The translations under genes were made by a program, and so were the position numbers. Positions 10,372-18,509 of a stretch of 64,000 bases of DNA are shown in pieces. The notes beneath the pieces were generated by a model. That model was not told the origin of the DNA and made no database searches. It worked only from the letters and a program-made list of their open reading frames with translations. The DNA comes from Photobacterium arenosum (GTDB lineage Bacteria > Pseudomonadota > Gammaproteobacteria > Enterobacterales > Vibrionaceae). Within the stretch, counting starts at the first letter, position 1; each line of letters begins with the position of its first letter. The DNA lies in assembly GCF_014841115.1 (NCBI RefSeq), contig NZ_JACYTP010000008.1:1-64000 (forward strand). Reading direction: 5' to 3'.

Positions 10372-11301
10372 TTAACGCATGGCTTTTTTCACTATCTTAC
10401 TTTTGTTGATGGGGATCGGCATGACTTCGCTGGCCGTGAGCGCGCCGATCACAATCAACGCCATAGCGATCATTGTTTGCCCGGTGAGGGGTTCGGAAAA
10501 GAGTGGAATCGCCATCAGTGCTGCTAACACTGGCGTAAATGCCCCCAATGCGGCACTCATTTCCGCCCCCAGCCGTGAAATGGCTAGGGTATAACACAGG
10601 CTGGAAACTATCCCTACGCCGACTCCCTGAACCAGAAAATGGTACATCACTTCCTGAGAATCCACCGACAGCAAATTAAACGTCATTGTCTGGCTGAGAA
10701 AGCCTGTCAGTAGCAGACCACACCCTGATATTGCAATCACAGCCGCCCCTTCTGTTGCCGACAGGCCAGAGACGCGCATGGCTATAGTAAACCAGGCCCA
10801 GCTAAAACTCGCCAGTAACAAAATGGCATAGCCAATCAGCATGCCGGGCTGCCCGCCAGCCAGCGATTTGGCGACAAAGCACACCACCCCCAATGCGATA
10901 AACACTAAACCAGCCCGGCGCATAGGTGAGAGAGGTTCGCCAAAGCAGACGACGGCAATACCTGACACAAGAAGCGGTAAGATGCCCGGAATCAAAGAAG
11001 CACCATCCGCAACAGGAACATAATGTAAACCGTACCCGGCAAGAAGCAGGTAGGGTAGCCCGGCTCCCCAGCATATCAGCGCTAAGTATCGCTTTGGGGT
11101 CTGAAAAATGTGCCTGACTTTATGCCGGCACAACCAGCCAAACAGCAGGGCAGCAGGAACAAAGCGTATCAGGGCAATATCGGCAATCGTCAGATCTGAC
11201 TGGCTGGAGGCCCGTAGTGAAATGAAAAAACCTGACCAGATCATTAAAGTGACCGTCATGGCTAACAGTCCGGTCAGCATAGCGGGCGTGTTCTTTTGCA
11301 T
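10372..11301 (-). CDS. EamA/DMT-superfamily transporter
   Basis: A 309-residue inner-membrane protein with about ten hydrophobic segments in two repeats of five, the EamA arrangement of drug/metabolite exporters such as RhtA or YdcZ-type carriers. Landmarks are WSGFFISLRA near the start, the DIALIRFVPAALLFG helix of the first repeat, and GAFTPVLAALMAIPLFSEPL of the second. It is divergent from an Lrp/AsnC-family regulator across a 180-base gap. That arrangement is common where an Lrp-type protein controls an amino-acid exporter, so amino-acid or metabolite export is a reasonable inference. The substrate cannot be read from sequence. Confidence 0.85.
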   Translation of the reverse strand: MQKNTPAMLTGLLAMTVTLMIWSGFFISLRASSQSDLTIADIALIRFVPAALLFGWLCRHKVRHIFQTPKRYLALICWGAGLPYLLLAGYGLHYVPVADGASLIPGILPLLVSGIAVVCFGEPLSPMRRAGLVFIALGVVCFVAKSLAGGQPGMLIGYAILLLASFSWAWFTIAMRVSGLSATEGAAVIAISGCGLLLTGFLSQTMTFNLLSVDSQEVMYHFLVQGVGVGIVSSLCYTLAISRLGAEMSAALGAFTPVLAALMAIPLFSEPLTGQTMIAMALIVIGALTASEVMPIPINKSKIVKKAMR

Positions 11302-11481
11302 CAGCGTAATCCTTGCGATTGAAGTGACTTCAGTATCCGCAAAAGCACGCGATAATAGTTGGCAAACTTAACTACCCATTTCTTCTATATTGGTTAATTT
11401 TTCCAATTTTATTTAAATTAGTGATTTATTTTACTAACTTGTTCTTAGTGATGAGTAACAAACAGACGGGATGCGGGCGTG

Positions 11482-11931
11482 ATGGATAAAAAAGATAAGC
11501 AGATTCTGACTGAAATACAGCGCGATGCACGTCAAAGCACCGCTGAGATCGCCGATAAGGTTGGCCTGTCGGTGTCACCTTGTGCCAGACGGATAAAGAA
11601 GCTGGAATCCGATGGCATTATCGCGGGATACCAGGCCACCCTCAACAGACAGAAGCTGGGACTGATGATGACTTTTTTTGTCAATGTCAGCCTGAATAAT
11701 CACAGGGATCAACCCATTGATGAGTTTGAACTGGTGATGTCCGGTATGCCTGAAGTGATCAGCGCGCATGTTATATCCGGAGCACACGATTATCTGTTAG
11801 AAGTGGTCGCCAGAGATTTACCCCATTACGAAGCTTTCATTCGCAAACTGCAGACCCTGACCATGGTTAAAGATATCCATACCAACCTGGCTATCCGAAC
11901 AGTCAAAACCGGTCAGCAACTACCGATCTAG
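11482..11931 (+). CDS. Lrp/AsnC-family transcriptional regulator
   Basis: A 149-residue DNA-binding regulator. Start ATG 11482 is preferred to the adjacent in-frame GTG 11479. The N-terminal winged HTH reads DKKDKQILTEIQRDARQS and IADKVGLSVSPCARRIKKLE (about 4-50). The C-terminal RAM/ligand domain (about 65-145) carries the usual HVISGAHDYLLEVVARDL. Such proteins form octamers that sense amino acids. It is divergent from the DMT exporter at 10372-11301, its likely target. It is not Lrp itself: length and sequence fit the local-regulator subgroup. Confidence 0.9.
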   Translation: MDKKDKQILTEIQRDARQSTAEIADKVGLSVSPCARRIKKLESDGIIAGYQATLNRQKLGLMMTFFVNVSLNNHRDQPIDEFELVMSGMPEVISAHVISGAHDYLLEVVARDLPHYEAFIRKLQTLTMVKDIHTNLAIRTVKTGQQLPI

Positions 11932-11970
11932 CAGCGCTTTTCAGTCAATAATGTCAATCTTTTGTACGAA

Positions 11971-11993
11971 TTTCTTAAGTTTTCCTTAAGAAA
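11971..11993. promoter_or_regulatory. PmrA/CarR-like box upstream of dgkA
   Basis: The sequence holds CTTAAG-N5-CTTAAG (11974-11990) inside a 9-bp perfect inverted repeat, TTTCTTAAG/CTTAAGAAA. Two CTTAAG hexamers five bases apart is the form of the PmrA/BasR (and Vibrio CarR/VprA) recognition site. A possible -10 (TATTGT, about 12003) lies suitably downstream, 180 bases before dgkA. Alternatively it is a weak hairpin after the Lrp-type gene, although no T-run follows. Experimental binding is not known. Confidence 0.45.
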
Positions 11994-12191
11994 CGCGAGT
12001 CATATTGTATCTTTAAACTTGATGTAAAGGTTTTTTCTGAATTGGTGATGACAAAAAAGTGCTTAACCTCACAGATTGAAATACTTGATCGCTTGTAAGC
12101 GGAAGCAACATCATAACTGGGTTTTTGCAGATTGTAGGCAGAGCAATATTTCACTATTTTCGGCCGTCTTAATGACTAAGCAAGGAACACT

Positions 12192-12560
12192 ATGAAACCG
12201 GGTAACACTGGGTTGGTGCGCATCGTGAAAGCGGCGGGCTATTCGGTACAGGGACTGAAAGCCGCCTGGCAGCATGAAGCGGCTATCAGACAGGAAATTA
12301 TTTTGCTTGTTGTCTTAACAACCATTTCATTTTTCCTGCCTGTCACTTTTATCGAGCACATTTTGCTCGTTGCCAGTTTATTTCTGGTTGTGATCGTTGA
12401 GCTGCTGAATTCAGCGATTGAGGCTGTGGTAGACCGAATTGGCAGTGAAATTCATGAGTTAAGTGGCCGCGCTAAAGACATAGGCTCTGCGGCGGTATTT
12501 ATTTCTTTGCTGCTGGCCGGCGGCATCTGGCTGGCGATCATCCTCAAGCTGTTTTGGTAA
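12192..12560 (+). CDS. dgkA: Diacylglycerol kinase
   Basis: This 122-residue integral inner-membrane kinase phosphorylates diacylglycerol to phosphatidate, recycling lipid released when phospholipid head groups are transferred to periplasmic acceptors. It has the three membrane helices of DgkA and the catalytic segment VELLNSAIEAVVDR followed by HELSGRAKDIGSAAV, both highly conserved. ATG 12192 follows CAAGGAACACT. It is 36 bases before an LTA-synthase-like transferase whose reaction would make diacylglycerol, so the two genes form a functional pair. A PmrA-like box lies upstream. Confidence 0.95.
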   Translation: MKPGNTGLVRIVKAAGYSVQGLKAAWQHEAAIRQEIILLVVLTTISFFLPVTFIEHILLVASLFLVVIVELLNSAIEAVVDRIGSEIHELSGRAKDIGSAAVFISLLLAGGIWLAIILKLFW

Positions 12561-12596
12561 TCCTTTGGTGATACCAAATATTTGGATCTCTTTGTA

Positions 12597-14570
12597 ATGC
12601 AAAAACTTAAACCTATAACCGGGGTGATGTTTCCCATCGCCCTGTTTGCTCTGCTGTCACTTATTCTGCTCAGTGTGTCCCGCGTTGTGCTCACCCTCTG
12701 GCAAATTGACCACATTACCGGTTGGCAAGACTGGGCTTCGATCCTGTTACAAGGCGTCAGAGTGGATGTCTCTACGCTTTGCTGGTTGTTGATTCTTCCT
12801 TCGCTGTTATTGGCACTGTTGCCAACCCAAGGCTTTCTGGGCCAGATATGGTTGTTCATTCTCCGGCTATGGCTGGTGGCGGGCTTGTGGATTCTGGTTT
12901 ATATGGAACTGGCGACCCCAAGTTTTATTAGCGAATATAATTTGCGCCCGAACCGCCTGTTCATTGAGTATCTGGTTTATCCGAAAGAAGTCTTCAGCAT
13001 GTTGTGGGTGGGTTATAAGCTGGAGCTGGCTGTCGGGCTGATTGGTTCGGTATTAACCCTGTACCTTGGTTGGTTGCTCAGCGGCTATGCTGTGCGTGAT
13101 CTGGATGCTCCCCGCTGGTACTGGCGTCCAGTGCTGGCTATTTCTGTCGTGGCCCTTGGTGTGATGGGCGCGCGTTCAACATTCCAGCACCGGCCGCTGA
13201 ATCCGGCCATGGTGGCGTTTTCTACCGATCCGCTGTTGAACGATCTGACACTGAATTCTTCTTATTCTGTTATTTTTGCTGCCAAGAACATGGCCTCTGA
13301 AAAGAACGCGGAAGCGTTTTACGGAACAATGCCGTTGGATGACATTATTGAAACCGTGCGTGCGTCTTCTGGTCGTCCGGAAAGTTTCATGCCCGGCGAT
13401 ATTCTCACTCTCAATACCAATGCGCCAACCGTTGAAGGTAAGAAAAATCTGGTGATCCTGCTTCAGGAAAGCCTGGGGGCACGTTTTGTCGGCGGTTTAG
13501 GCGGCCTGCCGCTCACGCCGAATCTGGATGCCCTGATGCAAGAAGGCTGGAACTTCACTCAGGTGTATGCCACAGGAACACGCTCAGTACGTGGTATTGA
13601 AGCCATGACAACCGGTTTTACGCCAACGCCTTCCCGTGCCGTTGTGAAGTTAAGTAAAAGCCAGACCGGGTTTTATACCATCGCAGGGTTGCTGGGCCGC
13701 CAGGGATACCACACCCAGTTTATTTATGGCGGGGAAAGTCATTTTGACAATATGAAGTCTTTCTTCCTGGGCAATGGTTTTGAAGATATTGTTGATTTAC
13801 CTGATTTCGTCAATCCTAAGTTCGTGGGCTCCTGGGGCGCGTCGGATCAGGATTTGTATCAGATGGCAGATAAACAGTTTACTAAGCTGCATCAAACCGG
13901 TCAGCCTTTCTTCAGCCTGGTATTCACCAGTAGTAATCACTCACCGTACGAATTCCCCGATGGTGAAATCGAGCTGTATGAACAACCTGAACATACCCGT
14001 AATAATGCGGTGAAGTATTCCGATAAAGCCTTAGGTGAGTTTTTCGCCAAAGCCAGGCAATCTGAATACTGGAAAGACACGGTTTTCATTGTCATTGCCG
14101 ACCATGATGCCCGTGCTGAAGGTAATGTACCGGTTCCGGTTGACCGCTTCCACATTCCGGCGGTCATTCTGGGCGAGGATATTCAGCCTCGTCAGGACGA
14201 TCGCCTGGCCAGCAATATTGATATGGCCCCTACTTTGTTGTCGCTGATCGGTGCTGATAACACATCACCTATGATTGGTCATGATTTGACCAAAGAGGTC
14301 GCGCCGGAATATCAGCGGGCAATGATGCAGTTTGATAAGAACTTCGGCTATCTGACCAGAGACAAACTGGTCGTGCTGCAGCCGGGCAAAGCCGCCATCG
14401 GCTACCAGTACGATTTTAGCCGGCAGACACTAACGCCATCGGGCATTTCTGAGCAGGAATCTCAGCGTGCGCTGGCCCATGCCTTGTTGGGTGGCAAGCT
14501 CTACAGGGAAGGGCGTTATCGTCTGCCGCCGCAGACGGATCAACAGCAAGCGATGGCAGTGAGCCACTAA
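12597..14570 (+). CDS. LTA-synthase-like phospholipid head-group transferase (sulfatase fold)
   Basis: A protein of about 657 residues. Start ATG 12597; TTG 12582 is an in-frame alternative, and neither has a strong ribosome site. Five hydrophobic segments fill roughly the first 200 residues, then a periplasmic alkaline-phosphatase/sulfatase-fold domain follows. Likely metal and nucleophile residues are E in LLQESLG, T in ATGTRSVRG, and D/H in IADHDARA. The order matches the LtaS/OpgB (MdoB) family, which moves a glycerol-phosphate or similar head group from phospholipid to a glycan or lipid and leaves diacylglycerol. The adjacent dgkA supports that chemistry. A Gram-negative acceptor, such as periplasmic glucans or a surface lipid, is inference. 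It differs from the shorter EptA pattern. A rho-independent terminator follows. Confidence 0.85.
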   Translation: MQKLKPITGVMFPIALFALLSLILLSVSRVVLTLWQIDHITGWQDWASILLQGVRVDVSTLCWLLILPSLLLALLPTQGFLGQIWLFILRLWLVAGLWILVYMELATPSFISEYNLRPNRLFIEYLVYPKEVFSMLWVGYKLELAVGLIGSVLTLYLGWLLSGYAVRDLDAPRWYWRPVLAISVVALGVMGARSTFQHRPLNPAMVAFSTDPLLNDLTLNSSYSVIFAAKNMASEKNAEAFYGTMPLDDIIETVRASSGRPESFMPGDILTLNTNAPTVEGKKNLVILLQESLGARFVGGLGGLPLTPNLDALMQEGWNFTQVYATGTRSVRGIEAMTTGFTPTPSRAVVKLSKSQTGFYTIAGLLGRQGYHTQFIYGGESHFDNMKSFFLGNGFEDIVDLPDFVNPKFVGSWGASDQDLYQMADKQFTKLHQTGQPFFSLVFTSSNHSPYEFPDGEIELYEQPEHTRNNAVKYSDKALGEFFAKARQSEYWKDTVFIVIADHDARAEGNVPVPVDRFHIPAVILGEDIQPRQDDRLASNIDMAPTLLSLIGADNTSPMIGHDLTKEVAPEYQRAMMQFDKNFGYLTRDKLVVLQPGKAAIGYQYDFSRQTLTPSGISEQESQRALAHALLGGKLYREGRYRLPPQTDQQQAMAVSH

Positions 14571-14577
14571 ATGACTG

Positions 14578-14608
14578 AGCCGCCTTTGAACAGGCGGCTT
14601 TTTCTTTT
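14578..14608 (+). terminator. Rho-independent terminator after the dgkA operon
   Basis: Stem AGCCGCCT/AGGCGGCT with a 6-base loop followed by TTTTCTTTTT, starting eight bases after the transferase stop. Complementarity is perfect over 8 bp. Confidence 0.9.
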
Positions 14609-14716
14609 TGGTGATTGTGTGTCACAAGGAGTAGATTGGACACTACGGCTGAGCATCAAATTGGTGCTACGCTGAACCTGAAATGCGATTATCGGCATTA
14701 AGATAAGGGAGTATTT

Positions 14717-14938
14717 ATGACAGCGGTTTGGATTATCGCCATCATTTTTGGTGCGCTTATTGTCCAGCAATACCTTCGCCTTCAGGCGAAACAGAAGGAC
14801 AGGGATCGACTGGCCAGCCAGGAAGCGGAAGCCTTGAGAGCGGAAATGACTGAACTCAGAGAACGGCTATCCGTACTGGAAAAAATAGTGACCGACAAGG
14901 GTTATCAGATTAAAGAAGACATAGAAAAACTGCCTTAG
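14717..14938 (+). CDS. Small membrane-anchored coiled-coil protein (PspB-like)
   Basis: A 73-residue protein: one N-terminal membrane helix (about 3-20, WIIAIIFGALIVQQY), then a charged coiled coil rich in Glu, Arg and Lys, ending RLSVLEKIVTDKGYQIKEDI. ATG 14717 follows AAGGGAGTATTT. The layout and the RLSVLEKI ending recall phage-shock protein B, but no pspA or pspC gene is next to it, so the call is by shape only. It is convergent with the next gene. Confidence 0.6.
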   Translation: MTAVWIIAIIFGALIVQQYLRLQAKQKDRDRLASQEAEALRAEMTELRERLSVLEKIVTDKGYQIKEDIEKLP

Positions 14939-14942
14939 CAGA

Positions 14943-15506
14943 TTAAATGATCACGTGCGCCCCGACCATGGACTGGCTCAGGTTATGTTCCAGTTTGTCC
15001 AGTAACGGGCCGGATCGCATCAATATCAACTCCGCTTCTTCCGAGTGAACAAATTGCCCCTGAGATGCAGCGTTGCCTAGCTTAACGATCTCGAGCAAGG
15101 CATCGGCTAAGTGTTGATTGATAACGTTTTCTTTTGCCAGCCTGTGCAGCCGCGCGGTCAGAGAATAACGGCTTGAGCGCAGATCTGGCTGATACCTGCG
15201 AACGATTTTTTCTATTTCTACCCGTAAGGCGGTAAAGGCAAGGGCTGCATCCACACCCTGATACCCACTGGGTTGCTCTGAGTCATCTATTTCCGCGGCA
15301 GCCTGCTCAACTTTTTCCAGCACGTTTTTCATTTCAACTTTGATTCCCCCCGGCAGTTCCAGCGATTTCAGGTAAGGAAATACCCAGGGCAGAGTGGCTA
15401 ATACCATGAGTACAATCGTGATGGCATCGACATCGACGGTGTCGACAAACACATGGGTATATGCCAGAACCAGAAAGACGAGGGAAAACGCGGATGCAAT
15501 GATCAT
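14943..15506 (-). CDS. Unknown inner-membrane protein with cytoplasmic helical domain
   Basis: A protein of about 187 residues. ATG 15506 is preferred because AAGGAAGG sits five bases upstream; an in-frame GTG at 15536 has no such site. Two hydrophobic segments (about 1-22 and 28-48) are followed by a predicted cytoplasmic alpha-helical region of about 130 residues (EMKNVLEKVEQAAAEI, then RVEIEKIVRRYQPDL). No catalytic motif or known family was recognised. Its 3' end nearly meets that of the PspB-like gene. Confidence 0.6.
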   Translation of the reverse strand: MIIASAFSLVFLVLAYTHVFVDTVDVDAITIVLMVLATLPWVFPYLKSLELPGGIKVEMKNVLEKVEQAAAEIDDSEQPSGYQGVDAALAFTALRVEIEKIVRRYQPDLRSSRYSLTARLHRLAKENVINQHLADALLEIVKLGNAASQGQFVHSEEAELILMRSGPLLDKLEHNLSQSMVGAHVII

Positions 15507-15632
15507 AACAGCCTTCCTTGCTAATAAAGTTCTCACTATCTAGTGGTTTATCACCACGTTAAATGAATGGATAGGGTGAGAAAAGGTGTAAATTGGTCAG
15601 CGATGTTTACAAATGTAGCAGGAAAAGGCTCA

Positions 15633-16457
15633 TTACACGTGTTTCATATAACGGCCGGGTGTGATGCCCATTGCACTTTTGAAATGGCGGTGAAAATGGC
15701 TCTGGTCGTGAAATCCAGCCTCTGCGGCGGCATCTTTAATCGAGAGTCCGCGTTTGAGCATGTGTCTGGCCAGTCTGAGCCTGGCCTGTATCTGATAGGC
15801 GTGCGGCGGTAAACCAAATTGGCGTTTGAAGGCCCGTACCAGACTGAAAGGCGTCATGCAGGCCAGCGCCGCCAGTTCTGTCAGGCTGATCGGCCATTGC
15901 GGGTACTCATCCAGAAATTCTTTCACCAGATACAACGATTGTGCTGAACTTTTGGCAGGTTGGATATTCAGCCGGGAACCGCCATGTTTGAGTACCAGTT
16001 GCGTCAGTGTGGTGTAGATCAGGGTTTCTCTGAGCAGGGTATCCTCAGAATGGTCCAGCGTATTGAACAAATGACGTAAACTGGCGGCTAATTTATCGTC
16101 TTTCACCACAGACTGCCGAAAGTAAGGCGCGCCGTATTCAGGTTGCCCTAAATCCTGACTGATTTGCTCAAAATGCTGGGGTAACGGATACAGGGCGCGA
16201 TAACTCCAGCCCGTTTCTGTGGCGGAATAGCCAGTGTGGATCTCGTCTGCGTTCACCAGAATAATGGTGTTTTGTGGGGCCAGATGCTCGGCGCCGTTGT
16301 GGTAAAAACCTTGGGCACCTTCGCTGATCACACCGATACAATACCCTTCGTGAGAATGGCGGGAGAAAGTCTGCTCAATATAATCAGCGTTCAGATATTC
16401 CAGGCCATCCAGTTCATCCACCTGCCCGTATGTGATCTTCGCTTTCTGCCTGCCCAT
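15633..16457 (-). CDS. AraC-family transcriptional regulator
   Basis: A 274-residue regulator. The N-terminal cupin-type sensing domain (about 10-150) has FSRHSHEGYCIGVISEGAQ and the HNGAEHLAPQNTIILVNADE strand set. The C-terminal double HTH (about 170-272) has LTELAALACMTPFSLVRAFK and IKDAAAEAGFHDQSHFHRHF. This layout (cupin then AraC HTH, about 275 residues) is common for regulators beside LysE- or DMT-type exporters, but here the next gene is the DeoR regulator of the threonate operon, on the same strand. Its target is not evident. Confidence 0.88.
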   Translation of the reverse strand: MGRQKAKITYGQVDELDGLEYLNADYIEQTFSRHSHEGYCIGVISEGAQGFYHNGAEHLAPQNTIILVNADEIHTGYSATETGWSYRALYPLPQHFEQISQDLGQPEYGAPYFRQSVVKDDKLAASLRHLFNTLDHSEDTLLRETLIYTTLTQLVLKHGGSRLNIQPAKSSAQSLYLVKEFLDEYPQWPISLTELAALACMTPFSLVRAFKRQFGLPPHAYQIQARLRLARHMLKRGLSIKDAAAEAGFHDQSHFHRHFKSAMGITPGRYMKHV

Positions 16458-16566
16458 TATTCTGTCCTTGAATACCCCATGTTACCCGGCACTTTATCTC
16501 AATTGCCCGCTGAGTGTTTTGTACGAAATTGTCTTTTTCCTTATCAGCTGGTGTGAGCAAGGCTGC

Positions 16567-17325
16567 CTAAACTCTGTCTACCGCTATGCCTTTTTCGGCG
16601 AAATCATGCAGGCTGCTTTCTGACAGGGCTTTGTCAGTGATGACTTTGTCAAAGCTGCTGATGTCGAGTGCATGGAAGGTCGCGACTTTACCGTATTTTG
16701 ACGCGTCTGTGACCAGATAATTGATTTTGGCTGTCGCGACGATAGCCCGTTTCACCGTCACTTTATCTTCATTGGGGGTCGATATCCCGCGTTGATTCCA
16801 GGATGACGATGAGATGAAGGCCATATCCACATTCATTTCCCTTAACAGGGACACCGCTTTGTCTCCCACACAGGATTGGTTATGGCGATCCACTTTGCCG
16901 CCGGTGTGATAAAGCATGCAATCTGAGTGCGCCATCAGATACGCGGCGATGGCGAAATCATTGGTGATCACGGTCAGATCATCCCCGTGGTTCAACTGGT
17001 GCGCGATTTCCAGCGTTGTGGTTCCAGCATCCAGATAGATTGTACTGTGTGGCTTGATATAGCTGGCCGCATGCTGTCCGATTCTGGCTTTCTCATCCCG
17101 TTGCCGGGCAATTTTATCGTCGTGGGGCAGCTCGATGTGAATCGACTCTGACAACTGTACGCCACCAGAGACTGACATTACCCGGCCATCGGCCTCCAGT
17201 TTGGCAATATCACGACGGATGGTCATGTGAGACACATCCAGTTGTTGGGTCAGCTCACTGATGCTGATGACTTGTTGGTTTCCTAATAAGGCCAGGATGG
17301 CGCGTTGACGTTCAGCAGGAATCAT
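16567..17325 (-). CDS. DeoR-family repressor of the threonate/erythronate operon
   Basis: A 252-residue DeoR-family regulator. The HTH at about 19-45 reads ISELTQQLDVSHMTIRRDIA. The sugar-phosphate-sensing C-terminal domain has YIKPHSTIYLDAGTTTLEIA. It is divergent from ltnD across 282 bases that contain an 18-bp palindrome and several TGTGAA-type boxes. It occupies the place of ygbI in the E. coli L-threonate locus, so local repression relieved by a tetronate phosphate is a fair inference. The ligand is not shown by sequence. Confidence 0.88.
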   Translation of the reverse strand: MIPAERQRAILALLGNQQVISISELTQQLDVSHMTIRRDIAKLEADGRVMSVSGGVQLSESIHIELPHDDKIARQRDEKARIGQHAASYIKPHSTIYLDAGTTTLEIAHQLNHGDDLTVITNDFAIAAYLMAHSDCMLYHTGGKVDRHNQSCVGDKAVSLLREMNVDMAFISSSSWNQRGISTPNEDKVTVKRAIVATAKINYLVTDASKYGKVATFHALDISSFDKVITDKALSESSLHDFAEKGIAVDRV

Positions 17326-17366
17326 AGGGGTTTTTCGCTCACACTGATCAATAACGGCATCAAGTC

Positions 17367-17384
17367 TAACACGTTAACGTGTTA
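17367..17384. promoter_or_regulatory. 18-bp perfect palindrome, likely operator
   Basis: TAACACGTTAACGTGTTA is perfectly self-complementary and sits 42 bases from the DeoR-type regulator start, in the divergent control region. TGTGAA/TTCACA-like hexamers at 17389, 17419, 17454 and 17578 surround it and may be extra operator or CRP half-sites. The symmetry is seen directly; the binding protein is inferred. Confidence 0.55.
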
Positions 17385-17607
17385 CTGATGTGAATTTTTG
17401 TTAGGCATGGTGAGAATGTGTGAAACATAACATGCTGATTCTTATGAGGTAGGTGTGAAATTACTGATTTTTTCACCTGGAAGATCAGATCGGAGGTGTT
17501 TGTTGGTGTTAATTTTTGTGACAAGCTTGGCAGAATGATCCTGGGTCAGCACCTAGAATCACAAACATGAACATTAATTCACAAAATATAACAAAAGGGC
17601 CTGCACA

Positions 17608-18507
17608 ATGAGCGAAATGCATTCTGTTGCGGTTATCGGACTGGGTTCTATGGGGATGGGCGTTGCAAAGTCCTGTATCCGGGCCGGTTTTGATGTTTAC
17701 GGTATTGATCTGAGTGATGCGGCCCGTCAGGCACTGGCTGATGCGGGTGCAAAGGGCACGTCTCATCAATGCACCGATTTTGCAGCTCAGCTTGATGCTG
17801 TGATTGTGCTGGTGGTCAATGCAAAGCAGGTGAAATCTGTGTTGTTTGATTCGGGTCTGGCTGTAAGGTTAAAAGCCGGTACGCCTGTGATGGTGTGCGC
17901 CACTATCTCTGCCGATGACGCAAAAGCTATCGAAGCCGGACTGGCGCAATACGACTTACGCATGCTGGATGCGCCTGTGTCGGGCGGTGCTGTGAAAGCG
18001 GCCAGCGGGGATCTGACCGTGATGGCATCCGGTGAAGCGGGTGTGTTTGACCAACTGGAACCTGTGCTGAATGCGGTTGCGGCCAGGGTCTACAACGTGG
18101 GGCCGGAGATTGGTAAAGGCTCGACGGTGAAAATTATTCATCAGCTGTTGGCTGGCGTTCACATTGCGGTGGGCGCCGAAGCCATGGCCATGGCGGCCCG
18201 TGCTGATATTCCGCTGGATATGATGTATGACGTGGTCACCAATGCAGCCGGCAATTCCTGGATGTTCGAAAACCGCATGAAGCATGTGGTGGAGGGGGAT
18301 TACACCCCGACTTCTATGGTTGATATTTTTGTCAAAGACCTGGGTTTGGTGGCCGACAGCGCGAAAGCGATGCACTTCCCGCTGCCGCTTGCCAGTACCG
18401 CGCTCAATATGTTTACCGAGGCCAGCAATGCCGGCTTTGGTAAAGAAGACGACAGCGCCGTCATCAAGATTTTCTCGGGCATCGAACTGCCGAAAAAGGA
18501 GCGTTAA
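17608..18507 (+). CDS. ltnD: L-threonate dehydrogenase
   Basis: This 299-residue NAD-dependent dehydrogenase of the 3-hydroxyisobutyrate family oxidises L-threonate to 2-oxo-tetronate in the cytoplasm. It has the N-terminal Rossmann motif VIGLGSMGMGVAKS, the substrate-loop DAPVSGGAVKAASGDLTVM, and the catalytic-lysine region GKGSTVKIIHQLLAG. The specific assignment rests on gene order: ltnD-otnK-otnC-otnI is the characterised L-threonate pathway (the E. coli ygbJKLM arrangement). It is two bases upstream of otnK and is the first gene of the operon. Confidence 0.92.
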   Translation: MSEMHSVAVIGLGSMGMGVAKSCIRAGFDVYGIDLSDAARQALADAGAKGTSHQCTDFAAQLDAVIVLVVNAKQVKSVLFDSGLAVRLKAGTPVMVCATISADDAKAIEAGLAQYDLRMLDAPVSGGAVKAASGDLTVMASGEAGVFDQLEPVLNAVAARVYNVGPEIGKGSTVKIIHQLLAGVHIAVGAEAMAMAARADIPLDMMYDVVTNAAGNSWMFENRMKHVVEGDYTPTSMVDIFVKDLGLVADSAKAMHFPLPLASTALNMFTEASNAGFGKEDDSAVIKIFSGIELPKKER

Positions 18508-18509
18508 TT

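Noticed and set aside
17454..17483. CRP site in the tetronate control region
   Set aside because: TGTGA and TCACC halves are 14 bases apart instead of 6, so it does not fit the CRP consensus.
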